The translations under genes and the position numbers were made by a program. Below the pieces are notes generated by a model that made no database searches, was not told the DNA's origin, and saw only the letters and a list, made by a program, of their open reading frames with translations. From contig CACYLY010000002.1 in assembly GCA_902775355.1 (NCBI GenBank), forward strand, positions 1 to 64,000: 64,000 nt of DNA. The letters run 5' to 3'. This stretch comes from Oscillospiraceae bacterium. Its GTDB lineage: Bacteria; Bacillota; Clostridia; Oscillospirales; Oscillospiraceae. Each line of letters starts with the position of its first letter. The stretch's first letter is position 1. Below are positions 25,010-33,892 of this stretch, piece after piece.

Positions 25010-26074
25010 ATGAAAGAGGCCATTTTTCATTTTCCCACCGACGGCAGACCCTGCGGCTGCGAGCAGATCAAGAGCGGCCATATCCATGAGACCTATCTCA
25101 TCACCACAGACACCGGCAGCCAGTACATCCTGCAGTGGATCAACCAGTACGTTTTCCCCAACGTGAACGCCATCATGAACAACATGCAGGCCATCAGCAG
25201 CTTCCTCAAGGACCAGAAGCACGGCAAGACGCCCATGATCCGCTATCTGAACACCCGGGAATGCCAGACCTATTATGACGACGGGGAGGGCGGCGCCTGG
25301 CGGGCCTACCGCTATGTGGACAACAGCATCTGCCTCCAGCGGCCGGACAGTCTGGAGGACTTTTACGAGTGCGCCCGGGCCTTCGGGCACTTCCAGTACG
25401 CGCTGAACGACTTTCCCGCCCAGCAGCTGGAGGAGACCATCCCCAACTTCCACAACACCGTGGACCGCTACCGCCAGCTGCGGGACGCCATCCGCCGGGA
25501 CGAGAAGGGGAGAAGGGCGGAGCTCGGCGCGGAGATCGACTTTGCCCTGCGGCGGGAGGAGAAGGCCTGCCGCCTGCATCACATGATGGAGAACGGGAGC
25601 CTGCCCACCCGCGCCACCCACAACGACACCAAGATCAACAACGTCCTCATGGACAAGGACACCCGCAAGGCAATCTGCGTCATCGATCTGGACACGGTGA
25701 TGCCGGGCCTGTCGGTCTACGACTTCGGCGACGCAATCCGTTTCGGCGCCTCCACCGCGGCCGAGGACGAGCGGGACCTGAGCAAGGTCGCCCTGGATCT
25801 GGATCTGTTCCGGATCTTTGTGCGGGGCTTCTGCGAAGCCTGCCCCAGCCTGACGCCGGAGGAGATCCGGATGCTGCCCCTGGGCGCTTACACCATGACT
25901 TTGGAGTGCGGCATCCGCTTCCTGGCTGACTATCTGAACGGGGACAAGTATTTCTCCATCGACCGGGAGAAGCAGAACCTGGACCGGGCCCACACCCAGT
26001 TCAAGCTCATCGAGGACATGGAGCGCAAGTGGGACGAGATGGAGCAGATCGTGAAGGAAGAAACGGAGGATTAG
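25010..26074 (+). CDS. APH-fold small-molecule kinase, N-acetylhexosamine 1-kinase-like
   Basis: A 354-residue phosphotransferase. The N-terminal lobe starts with GHIHETYLI (nucleotide loop) and YILQWIN; the catalytic loop is THNDTKINNVL and the metal-binding motif VIDLDTVMPGLSVYDFGDAIR. This variant (HNDTKxNNV plus IDLDTVMPG) is characteristic of the NahK branch of the aminoglycoside phosphotransferase superfamily, which phosphorylates free N-acetylhexosamines at C1. No lacto-N-biose pathway genes surround it, so the substrate is a guess and antibiotic resistance is unlikely. The stop codon TAG is itself the first unit of a heptad array. Confidence 0.82.
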   Translation: MKEAIFHFPTDGRPCGCEQIKSGHIHETYLITTDTGSQYILQWINQYVFPNVNAIMNNMQAISSFLKDQKHGKTPMIRYLNTRECQTYYDDGEGGAWRAYRYVDNSICLQRPDSLEDFYECARAFGHFQYALNDFPAQQLEETIPNFHNTVDRYRQLRDAIRRDEKGRRAELGAEIDFALRREEKACRLHHMMENGSLPTRATHNDTKINNVLMDKDTRKAICVIDLDTVMPGLSVYDFGDAIRFGASTAAEDERDLSKVALDLDLFRIFVRGFCEACPSLTPEEIRMLPLGAYTMTLECGIRFLADYLNGDKYFSIDREKQNLDRAHTQFKLIEDMERKWDEMEQIVKEETED

Positions 26075-26117
26075 TTCGTAGTTCGTAGTTCGTAGTTCGT
26101 AGTCGGGAATTCGGAAT
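26072..26117 (+). repeat. Period-7 repeat array (TAGTTCG)n running into AATTCGG, starting at a stop codon
   Basis: Four perfect TAGTTCG heptads (26072-26099) start on the TAG stop of the kinase gene, then TAGTCGG, then GAATTCGGAAT. Two heptad types seen separately elsewhere are joined here, which ties them into one family. Confidence 0.9.
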
Positions 26118-26494
26118 GAAGGCTCGGAATCTGAAATAGTTCTGAAATACGAGATATGAAAAGGGACGCGGCGGTTTCGCCGCGTCCCTTGCCCGTAGGT
26201 GCGACCTTTGGTCGCCCGACGTCCTCCACCGTAGGGGAGGGGCTTGCCCCTCCCGCGGTCACGGGGCACGGCTCGTCCGCCTCGCGGGGACCTCATCCGG
26301 CCCCTGCAGGGCCACCTACCCCGTGCGCGGGGAAGGCAAGGCCTCGCCGTAGGGGCGACCCTTGCGGTCGACCGCCGATCTGCAGATGCCCCCGCAGCGC
26401 CGAGCATTGCTCGGCGAACCCCGCGCCGGATGACGCCGAGCGATGCTCGGCGCTACGGTGTCGGCGCTGCGTGGGAGCGTGTTCAGCAGCACGA
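26118..26494. repeat. Cluster of palindromic intergenic repeats
   Basis: The gap between the kinase and the FMN oxidase holds a run of hairpins: GGGACGCGGCG/CGCCGCGTCCC (26163-26188), GCGACC/GGTCGC within CGTAGGTGCGACC (about 26195-26217), GGGGAGGGGC/GCCCCTCCCC-type (about 26232-26256), CGTAGGGGCGACCC (about 26350), and two near-copies of CGCCGAGCnnnGCTCGGCG (26398-26416 and 26434-26452). A segment with CGCGGGGACCTCATCC and GCGGGGAAGGCAA recurs at 33775-33833. No gene is supported here. Confidence 0.8.
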
Positions 26495-26530
26495 AAAACA
26501 GCTCCCGCGTTGTGCTGCGGGAGCTGTTTT
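26495..26530. terminator. Bidirectional terminator at the 3' end of the FMN oxidase gene
   Basis: AAAACAGCTCCCGC (26495-26508) pairs with GCGGGAGCTGTTTT (26517-26530) across an 8-nt loop; a T tail exists on both strands. Confidence 0.9.
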
Positions 26531-26576
26531 CCGTATACGGTTTCCGGGATATGACAGATCGAGCCGGGGCGTGTCC

Positions 26577-27596
26577 TCAGCCTTGCCAGATGTTGCTGCG
26601 GTTGATGTCCTTCAGGCTGGCGGCGCCGCACATGGTCATGGTGGACTTGAGCTCGCCCACGATCTTGTCCATGTACACCTTGAAGCCCTCCTCGCCCGCG
26701 CCGTAGATGGCCGTGAGGATGGGGCGGCCGATGAGCACGCCGTCCGCGCCCAGGGCCAGCGCCCGGAACACGTCCACGCCGGAGCGGATGCCGCCGTCCA
26801 CCAGAATGGTGATGCGGTCCTTCACCGCGTCGGCAATGGCGGGGAGGACCTCTGCGGTGGAGGGCACGCCGCCCTGGACCCGGCCGCCGTGGTTGGAGAC
26901 CACGATGGCGTGAGCCCCGGCCTCCACGGCCTTGCGGGCGCCGGCGACGGTCATGATGCCCTTGATGATGAAGGGGCGGCCCGCGTAGTCAATGATCTCC
27001 CGCATCTCTTCCACGGATTTGCTGCCCGCGTTGGGGTTCATGGCCTTCAGGAAGGGCAGGCCCGCGCCGTCCACGTCCATGGCCACGGCGAAGACGTCCG
27101 CCTGCTCCACATAGTCCAGCTTCTCAAAGACAAATTCTTTGTTCCAGGGCTTGATGGTGGGAATGCCCATGCCGCCGACCTTGACCATATCCCGCACGGA
27201 GCTTTTCATGATCTCGGGATCCACCCCGTCGCCGGTGAGGGCGGCCACGCCGTAATTGGCGGCGGCGGGCACCAGAATGGAGTTGTAGGTAAAGTCGGTG
27301 TGCTTGGGGCCGTAGTGCATGGTCAGGCCGCCCAGAGGCGCGGCAAAGATGGGCGCGGCGAAGCGGTGACCGAACATCTCAAAGGAGATATCCGGGTCCA
27401 CGTTCTTGCACAGGGTGTCCATGTTCACAAAGATCTCCTGCCACTTGTCAAAGTTGCGGGAGGCGGTGGTGCCGGGATATTTGCAGCCGGGGCCGGGCAT
27501 GGAATTGCCGCAGGCGCGGCCGTTGCAGACGGGGCAGGCTTTGCAGTAGGGGCCGACGCAGTCTCTGGCGGCGGCAAGGACTTCGGCGTAGGTCAT
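26577..27596 (-). CDS. FMN-dependent alpha-hydroxy-acid oxidizing protein with cysteine-rich N-terminus
   Basis: The start at 27596 has AAAGGAGG upstream. The 340-residue TIM-barrel protein carries FMN and substrate residues AAPLGGLT, IKGIMTVAGARKA, VVSNHGGRVQGGVPSTAEVL (catalytic His and Arg) and ILVDGGIRSGVDVFRALALGADGVLIGRP, as in lactate/glycolate oxidases and dehydrogenases. Before the barrel, residues 18-39 hold five cysteines in CKACPVCNGRACG and GPGCK, which is not part of classical lactate oxidase. They could bind a metal or iron-sulfur cluster. In an anaerobe the enzyme is more likely a dehydrogenase than an H2O2-forming oxidase. Single-gene unit. Confidence 0.85.
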   Translation of the reverse strand: MTYAEVLAAARDCVGPYCKACPVCNGRACGNSMPGPGCKYPGTTASRNFDKWQEIFVNMDTLCKNVDPDISFEMFGHRFAAPIFAAPLGGLTMHYGPKHTDFTYNSILVPAAANYGVAALTGDGVDPEIMKSSVRDMVKVGGMGIPTIKPWNKEFVFEKLDYVEQADVFAVAMDVDGAGLPFLKAMNPNAGSKSVEEMREIIDYAGRPFIIKGIMTVAGARKAVEAGAHAIVVSNHGGRVQGGVPSTAEVLPAIADAVKDRITILVDGGIRSGVDVFRALALGADGVLIGRPILTAIYGAGEEGFKVYMDKIVGELKSTMTMCGAASLKDINRSNIWQG

Positions 27597-27836
27597 GGGG
27601 GATCCTCCTTTGTATTGTTCTCTCAACAGCATTATGTGCGCAGTTTCGTGCTTTGTCAAGAGCCGCGGCTGTCGTATTTGAAGACGGTTTTTCTCCATGA
27701 GGCAAAAGCACACTGCGGTCGGGTCCTTTGAAAACAAGTCCGGGCCTTCGCGCTTTACTCTGGACAATAAAGGATTTTTCTGTTACATTTGGAATGGAAA
27801 TGTATATAAAATTTCAAAGAATAAAAGGAGGTCGCC

Positions 27837-30800
27837 ATGAAAGCAAAAAAGCTTTTGAGTTTTCTGCTGACCCTGGTGATGCTGGTCTCTCTCTTTCCAG
27901 CAGCTTCCCTGGCGGAGGAGCCGGAGGAGCTGGCCCCGGAGTTCCTGCTGCAGCCTCAGAGCGGCAGCGTTCCCGTGGGGGAGGACTATCTTGTCACCTG
28001 GGCACTGGAGCCGATCCCCGACCGGCTGGAGCTGGTGAAGGAAGATCCGCGGGCCGCCGAGGGCGTCGGCCCCTACGAGGACGACGAGCAACCGGCCCTG
28101 ATCCCGGTGCGGGAGCTGGACCCCGCGAGCACCGAGCTGAGCCTGGCCGCTCCTGAGGAAGAGACAGTCTGGCGCATCCGCGCCTTCTACGGCGAGGAGG
28201 AGCTGATCAGCGACGCCTTTACGGTCACGCTGCTCCCTGCGGAGGAGCCGGCCGAGGAACCCGCGCCGGCGGAGGAACCGCGGGCCGCCGAGGGCGTCGG
28301 CCCCTACGATGAAACGGAAGAGCCGGCCGAAGAGCCCGCGCCGGCGGAGGAACCGGAGGAACCCGCGGAGCCCGTAGGGGTCGACGTCCCCGGCGACCCT
28401 GACGGCCCTGAAGCCGTGCCCGCGCCGGCGGATGAACCCGAGGCGGACGACACTGTGGCCATGGTGACCTATATCTGGGTCTATGACGACCAGGGCAATG
28501 TCACCGGCGGCTACGGCGGCACCGTGAGCTACAGCCCCGCCAAGCCCAAGTGCGGCGAGCTGGTGCATATCATCGCCAGCCCCGCTCCCGGCTACCAGGT
28601 CCAGGGCGCCGAGTGGGGCAACGGCGTCCTCATGGGCTTGGATGTGACCGATACCATGTCCTTTATCGTTCCCGAGGGCTGGCAGAGCGTGGAGGTGGAC
28701 GTGGGCTTCTCGCCGGAGGGCAGCAGTCTTCCCATTCCATATCTCAATACGCTGAACGTGGAGGGGCCCCTGGCCGGCGGCAGCTATTCCAGCGACCCGC
28801 TCCCGGCCAAGGTCACCAACGTGGCAGGGCAGCGCTACGAACTGATTTCCGCCCGCTGGCTGGGCGGTACGGGCAGCGGCTGCGTGGGTCAGGCGCCCAA
28901 TACCTTCAAGGCCGGCGCCAGCTATACGGTGGAGATCGTCCTCGCGCCCCGTCCCAACTGGCATTTTTCCGAGGGTGCGAGCGGCCTGGTCGCTTTCAAA
29001 TCGCCCTACAATCCGGACTTTTCGAGTACCACATACCTGGGCTATCAGTCCTCCGAGATCGACAGCCAGGGCTATCTGCACCTGCTGAGCGAGGAGATCC
29101 AGGCCAAGGCCTGGAACATCAATCTCCTGGAGCTGGACATCCAGATGTTTGAGGAGGGCGACTATCCCGAGGGCTGCCCGGTGGTCTTCAATCTGCCCGA
29201 GGACCCCCGCTTCAGCATCTCCAACGCCGTCTGGTACAATGACGCCAACCAGGCCAGCGGCGGCATCGGCCTCGGCGCCACCAGCATCCTGGCCGACGGT
29301 GTCTACTTCACCGAATTCACCGTCACCGCAGATGAGAACTACAGCTTTCCCGAAGACTGCGAGCTGCGCCTGAACATCGGCAGCGTGAAATACAAGGAGG
29401 TGCGGGACAGCGGGAGACAGCTTTTCGTCTGCACCGGCCCCATCGCCATCGACGAGGCGGCCGCGGCCCAGTATCGCCGGGTGTTCGTATATAACTACAC
29501 CGTGGATTCGGAGAGCTACTTCCAGAACGACGTGGTGGGCGGCCAGACCTTCGTGTCAGACTACCGGCCCAAGGTGGGAGACAGTGTGACCGTGAATTGC
29601 GTCCCCAAGCCGGGCTATCGGCTGCAGCAGCTGCGCCTGTCCCACGACCCGGAGATCATGGGCGCCAGCATCACGGAGGAACTCTGCTTTACCGTGGACG
29701 AGGACGAGCGGGACATCTATATCGACGCCTACTACGCGCCGGCAGACGCGCCCGTACACGCGCTTAACGTGGGCATCGGGGCCAAGACCCCGGATCCCTG
29801 CCCGCTGGGCAGCTATTCCTACGTGGATTTCGGCGGCGCGCCGGCGGAGCTGGAGGGCTCCGGCCTGGGCGTGGTTTACACGGTGAACAGCGCCTTCTGG
29901 CAGATGCTCGGCGATTACGGCTATCCCGTCCCCGCCACCGGCTTCGTGCCCGGCAGGAGTTATCGGGTCCAGATCGTCCTGCAGGCCAATGAGAACTGGA
30001 CCCTTGACGAACAGACCCGCTTCTATATTTACTTCACCGGCGGCGGCTTCTTTGACACCGACAACGGCAGCCTGACCCGGACCGTCCTGGCCGACGGCTC
30101 GATCCAGCTCACCACGGACTATATCGATTATGAGGAGGCCGTGATCACCGAGCTGCACTACGCCATCAGCTATCCCCGGTTCTACAACACCTACGACTCC
30201 GGCGTTTTTGTGAGCCTGACGGATCTGCAGGAAAACCACGCAGCTCTGTATCAGGGCTCGAACTGGATCAACGCCGTAGACCAGGAGACCGGCGCCGCCG
30301 GCACCGTCCCCACCCAGGTCATGCCGGGCTGCCAGTACTACGCGGCCATCTACCTGACCCCGGCCGACGGCTGGCGCTTCGACTCAGACGAGCTGCCGGA
30401 AGTGGAGCTGATGAACGCGGAGGTCAAGTCGATCTCCGTACAGGGCTCCGCCCCTCAGATCCTGACGGTCAAGACCAATGTGTTCACCTTCACCGACGAG
30501 ATTTATTCCATTACCGGCAGCTTCATCTCGGCTTTCTCCGCCAACGGCCAGATCACCGCCGCCCGGGTGGGGGACTACGTCTACGTGACGCCTGACTATG
30601 AGGGCCTGCCCGAGGGCAAGTACGTGGCCTCCATCAGCAGCGCCGATCTGGAGCCGGGCGCGCTGCGCCTCTATGGGGACAGCGTGTATCAGTTCGTGAT
30701 GCCCGACCATCATGTGCTCTTTGAGGCGGAGCTGCGGGATCGGGAGACCTATGTCATCGACCTGACGGAGGGCAGCGCGACGGTGCCCGTCGAGATCGCC

Positions 30801-33731
30801 ATCCAGGTCTTCCCGGGGGCGCCCACCGGCTCGACCTTTACCAGGGATCTGAATGAGGACGGCACGGACGATCTGCTCTTCACCTACCTGGAGGACGGCA
30901 GCATCCTCATCGAGCGGCAGAGGGCCTGCTCGGCCTATGGCGATATCAGCGAGGAAGCAGCTCCCGGGCGTATCGGCACCCTGATCTACCGCATGGGGCC
31001 GGAGTTCTACAGGCTGTATCTGGGCTCGGTGCCCGTTACGGCGGCAAACAAGGACGATATCCCCGTCGCCGGCGGCCATGCCAGCTATGATCCGGCCACC
31101 AACACCCTGACCCTGGAGAATGTGACCGGCGTCATCGGCGCCACCACCGTTCACGACCTGGAGCCCCTGAAGCATCCCTATCAGATCGAAGCTCTGGGCG
31201 ACCTGAACATCGTCGGCTCCGCCACCCTGGTGGACCAGAACTACGCGGGCGTCATCTACGTGGCCGGCAATTTGAGCATGGACGGCGACTTCGAGCTGAA
31301 AAACATCGTCTACAACGGCACTCCGCCCCTTATGTTCGCCGGTCTCAGCGTGATCAGCGTCGGCGGAAACTTCGACTTCACCGGATCTCTTACCTGCGAC
31401 AACTTCATCTCCAACGAGGATGAGAGTTACGCCCCCTGCTGCGGCATCGTGGTCGGCGGCAACATGAACGTGGGCAAGTCCGGGGCCCCGGGCAGCATCT
31501 ATTTCGGAGGCCGCTACGGTGCGGCGACGGTGAAGACCGGTGGCGATCTCAAGCTGACTGTCGGTAGCCTGCGGGTGGAAAATCTGGCTTCCAGAGTCTC
31601 CAGCTATGCTCTGTACTGCACCGGCAAGTTCACAGTCGTTGGGGAATTTTACGGCTATTCCGAAATCGACTGCGTCCGCGCGGGCAGCTTCCAGCTGATC
31701 AGCGGCTATGTCTACGCCCGGTCCCGCCAGGAGAAGGCCTTCGTGGTCAGCGGCCAGGCCCGGTTTGACGGCGGCGTCCTCTACGCCGACAGCGACCCGG
31801 ACGACGGCCAGGCCATCCAGGTGGGCTCCTTCCTGACCACCAGCAGCATTTCCATCCTCTATCCCTCCGACGGCGCCTACAGCAGCGACCGCACCACCAT
31901 CGTGCACTCCGGCAGCACAAGTCCCGTGAACACGGCGGCCATCGGCAACGGCCGGGCGCTGCTCACGGTGAAGGTCAAGGACCTGGACGGCAACGTGGGC
32001 GTGGGCGGCACCGTGAGTCTGGACAATTCCAGCTTCTCGACCAGCGTCACGGCTCACGCCAATTACGGCGACTATGACAGCTTCACGATCTACCAGAAGG
32101 CTTCGGAGGGCTACCTCTTCGATCACTGGGAGGACGCTTACGGCGAGAATCTGGGCGACAACGAATCCTGGTCCACCCTGGTGCAGGAGGATCGCACGCT
32201 TTACGCCGTGTTCGAGGAGCTGCTGCCCATCAATGCGGCCAACTTCCCGGACGCCAACTTCCGCGCCTATATCTCCGAGCGCTTTGACCTGGACAGCGAC
32301 GGCTACCTCTCCCGGGCCGAGCGGGAAGCGGTGACCAGCATCAGCGTGAACGGAAAGAGCGTCGCCAGCCTGGTCGGTATCAAGTATTTCCCGGAGCTGA
32401 AGAGCCTTTACGCCTACAACAATAACCTGACCGAGCTGGATGTGCGGAACAATCCCAAGCTGGAGTACCTGCGCTGCGACGGCAACAGCAGCCTCTCCCG
32501 CCTGTATGTGGCCGGCTGCGCGAAGCTGGAGACCCTGTGGTGCTACAAATGCAAGCTGACCAGCATCTCCCTCGCCGGCTGCACAGCCCTGAAGACCCTG
32601 GACTGCTACAACAACAATCTCTCTCACCTGGAGCTGGGCATGTGCAGAGACCTGGAGTATCTGCGCTGCGACGGCAACAGCAATCTGGCCAGTCTGGCCG
32701 TGAACAGCAACAAGCTGCGCTACCTGGTCTGCTACGGCACCAAGCTGGATACGCTGGACCTTTCCGGCTGCGCCATGATGGTGGAGGTCTGCAGCGACGG
32801 CGTCTTTACCCAGTATTCCAGCTATGACGACTACACCATGGAGGGCGCCAGCCCCACCTGGCGGCTCCGCTGCAACAAGGGCGCTGTGGTGGAAGAAGAC
32901 ATGGGCATCCAGGTAAACAGAATCAACTTCCCGGACGACGACTTCCGGCAGTACGGCGCGTCCAGTTTCGACCTGAACAAGAACGGCTGGCTGAGCCCCG
33001 CGGAGATCGCCCAGGCGAACAGCCTCTGCATCGAGGAGTGGGCCGATATGCACAATGTCCAGGGCATTCACTTCCTGACGGAGCTGACTTTCATCATGAT
33101 CGACGGCAACCCGAACCTGACGGAGCTGGACCTGTCGCAGAACACCAAGCTAACGGGCCTGGAGATCTATGACAACAGCCTGACCACGCTGATCCTGGGC
33201 CAGCAGCCTGCGCTCGAGAGCATCTATGCGGACCATAACGCGTTCACGACCGTCGACCTCAGCGGCGCGCCGAATCTGAAGTATTTGGACATCGCCAGCA
33301 ACCCGCTGACCAGCATCGACCTGAGCGCAACGCCGGATTTGAAGGAGCTCTACATCTTCGGCACGGAGCTGGCCGAGCTGGATCTCAGCGGCAATCCGAT
33401 CCTGCTGGACGCTTATCTCAACGGTACCCGCACGGAGCAGGCACAGTACGGCTATGTAGAGTATTCCGGCGGCTCCCTGGGCGGACGCCTGCTGATCGAC
33501 CCGGACCAGGAGGTCGTCACCGAGGCTACGTCCGACCACGTCCCCGGCGACATAAACGGCGACGGCATGGTGAACAACAAAGACGTGATCCGCCTCCAGA
33601 AATACCTGAAGGATTCGAGCACGACGGTCAACGCGGCAGCCTTGGACGTGAACGGGGACGGCAAGGTCAACAACAAGGACCTGATCCGCCTGACGCGCTG
33701 GCTGAAGTATCACGACGTGGAGATCCACTGA
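27837..33731 (+). CDS. Giant secreted leucine-rich-repeat protein with C-terminal dockerin
   Basis: A 1964-residue protein with a signal peptide (cut near FPAASLA, residue 26), an acidic Pro/Glu linker (about 75-200) that twice contains RAAEGVGPY, several beta-rich modules of unknown type (about 205-1430), a beta-helix-like stretch, and an InlB/Flg_new-type repeat (YLFDHWEDAYGENLG). Two blocks of the form FPDxxFRxY ... FDLxxxGxLSxAE (about 1465 and 1695) each precede leucine-rich repeats (LTELDVRNNPKLEYLRCDGN). The end is a type I dockerin with two Ca-binding repeats, DINGDGMVNNKDVIRLQKYL and DVNGDGKVNNKDLIRLTRWL. Dockerins attach to cohesins on the cell or a complex; no cohesin is in this window. 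AGGAGG precedes the start. Probably a cell-surface adhesin or scaffold-bound protein; target unknown. Confidence 0.9.
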   Translation: MKAKKLLSFLLTLVMLVSLFPAASLAEEPEELAPEFLLQPQSGSVPVGEDYLVTWALEPIPDRLELVKEDPRAAEGVGPYEDDEQPALIPVRELDPASTELSLAAPEEETVWRIRAFYGEEELISDAFTVTLLPAEEPAEEPAPAEEPRAAEGVGPYDETEEPAEEPAPAEEPEEPAEPVGVDVPGDPDGPEAVPAPADEPEADDTVAMVTYIWVYDDQGNVTGGYGGTVSYSPAKPKCGELVHIIASPAPGYQVQGAEWGNGVLMGLDVTDTMSFIVPEGWQSVEVDVGFSPEGSSLPIPYLNTLNVEGPLAGGSYSSDPLPAKVTNVAGQRYELISARWLGGTGSGCVGQAPNTFKAGASYTVEIVLAPRPNWHFSEGASGLVAFKSPYNPDFSSTTYLGYQSSEIDSQGYLHLLSEEIQAKAWNINLLELDIQMFEEGDYPEGCPVVFNLPEDPRFSISNAVWYNDANQASGGIGLGATSILADGVYFTEFTVTADENYSFPEDCELRLNIGSVKYKEVRDSGRQLFVCTGPIAIDEAAAAQYRRVFVYNYTVDSESYFQNDVVGGQTFVSDYRPKVGDSVTVNCVPKPGYRLQQLRLSHDPEIMGASITEELCFTVDEDERDIYIDAYYAPADAPVHALNVGIGAKTPDPCPLGSYSYVDFGGAPAELEGSGLGVVYTVNSAFWQMLGDYGYPVPATGFVPGRSYRVQIVLQANENWTLDEQTRFYIYFTGGGFFDTDNGSLTRTVLADGSIQLTTDYIDYEEAVITELHYAISYPRFYNTYDSGVFVSLTDLQENHAALYQGSNWINAVDQETGAAGTVPTQVMPGCQYYAAIYLTPADGWRFDSDELPEVELMNAEVKSISVQGSAPQILTVKTNVFTFTDEIYSITGSFISAFSANGQITAARVGDYVYVTPDYEGLPEGKYVASISSADLEPGALRLYGDSVYQFVMPDHHVLFEAELRDRETYVIDLTEGSATVPVEIAIQVFPGAPTGSTFTRDLNEDGTDDLLFTYLEDGSILIERQRACSAYGDISEEAAPGRIGTLIYRMGPEFYRLYLGSVPVTAANKDDIPVAGGHASYDPATNTLTLENVTGVIGATTVHDLEPLKHPYQIEALGDLNIVGSATLVDQNYAGVIYVAGNLSMDGDFELKNIVYNGTPPLMFAGLSVISVGGNFDFTGSLTCDNFISNEDESYAPCCGIVVGGNMNVGKSGAPGSIYFGGRYGAATVKTGGDLKLTVGSLRVENLASRVSSYALYCTGKFTVVGEFYGYSEIDCVRAGSFQLISGYVYARSRQEKAFVVSGQARFDGGVLYADSDPDDGQAIQVGSFLTTSSISILYPSDGAYSSDRTTIVHSGSTSPVNTAAIGNGRALLTVKVKDLDGNVGVGGTVSLDNSSFSTSVTAHANYGDYDSFTIYQKASEGYLFDHWEDAYGENLGDNESWSTLVQEDRTLYAVFEELLPINAANFPDANFRAYISERFDLDSDGYLSRAEREAVTSISVNGKSVASLVGIKYFPELKSLYAYNNNLTELDVRNNPKLEYLRCDGNSSLSRLYVAGCAKLETLWCYKCKLTSISLAGCTALKTLDCYNNNLSHLELGMCRDLEYLRCDGNSNLASLAVNSNKLRYLVCYGTKLDTLDLSGCAMMVEVCSDGVFTQYSSYDDYTMEGASPTWRLRCNKGAVVEEDMGIQVNRINFPDDDFRQYGASSFDLNKNGWLSPAEIAQANSLCIEEWADMHNVQGIHFLTELTFIMIDGNPNLTELDLSQNTKLTGLEIYDNSLTTLILGQQPALESIYADHNAFTTVDLSGAPNLKYLDIASNPLTSIDLSATPDLKELYIFGTELAELDLSGNPILLDAYLNGTRTEQAQYGYVEYSGGSLGGRLLIDPDQEVVTEATSDHVPGDINGDGMVNNKDVIRLQKYLKDSSTTVNAAALDVNGDGKVNNKDLIRLTRWLKYHDVEIH
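28047..28078 (+). repeat. In-frame palindromic repeat inside the dockerin gene, copy 1
   Basis: Thirty-two bases identical to copy 2 at 28278-28309. The core GGGCCG ... CGGCCC is palindromic and the right end CCCCTACG is the reverse complement of the CGTAGGGG that begins intergenic repeats at 26350 and 34190. It codes for PRAAEGVGPY. Confidence 0.85.
28278..28309 (+). repeat. In-frame palindromic repeat inside the dockerin gene, copy 2
   Basis: Identical to copy 1 over 32 bases, 231 bp (77 codons) downstream, in the same reading frame, again coding for PRAAEGVGPY. The flanking acidic linker (EEPAEEPAPAEEP) differs from that around copy 1. Confidence 0.85.
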
Positions 33732-33764
33732 TAATTCGGAATTCGGAGTTCGGAATTCGGAATT
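33732..33764 (+). repeat. Period-7 repeat array (AATTCGG)n after the dockerin gene stop
   Basis: T plus heptads AATTCGG, AATTCGG, AGTTCGG, AATTCGG and AATT, starting on the base after the TGA stop. Confidence 0.9.
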
Positions 33765-33892
33765 GAGGTCCGCTTCGCGGGGACCTCATCCACCGCGAGC
33801 GGTCTCCCTTCCCCGTGAGCGGGGAAGGCAATCGCGGGATCCGGAACAAAAAACGCGGGGACGCGGCGGTTTCGCCGCGTCTCTCGTCAATG
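33765..33892. repeat. Palindromic intergenic repeats
   Basis: Contains GAGGTCC ... GGACCTC (about 33765-33787), a segment shared with 26284-26340 (CGCGGGGACCTCATCC ... GCGGGGAAGGCAA), and the hairpin GACGCGGCGGTTTCGCCGCGTC (about 33860-33881), which also occurs at 26164. No gene. Confidence 0.75.

Noticed and set aside
25010..26074. Aminoglycoside resistance kinase
   Set aside because: The HNDTKxNNV and IDLDTVMPG motifs point to the sugar-kinase-like branch of the fold.
26156..26554. Small open frames in the palindrome cluster between the kinase and the FMN oxidase
   Set aside because: They translate the hairpin repeats, have no ribosome sites and no conserved look.
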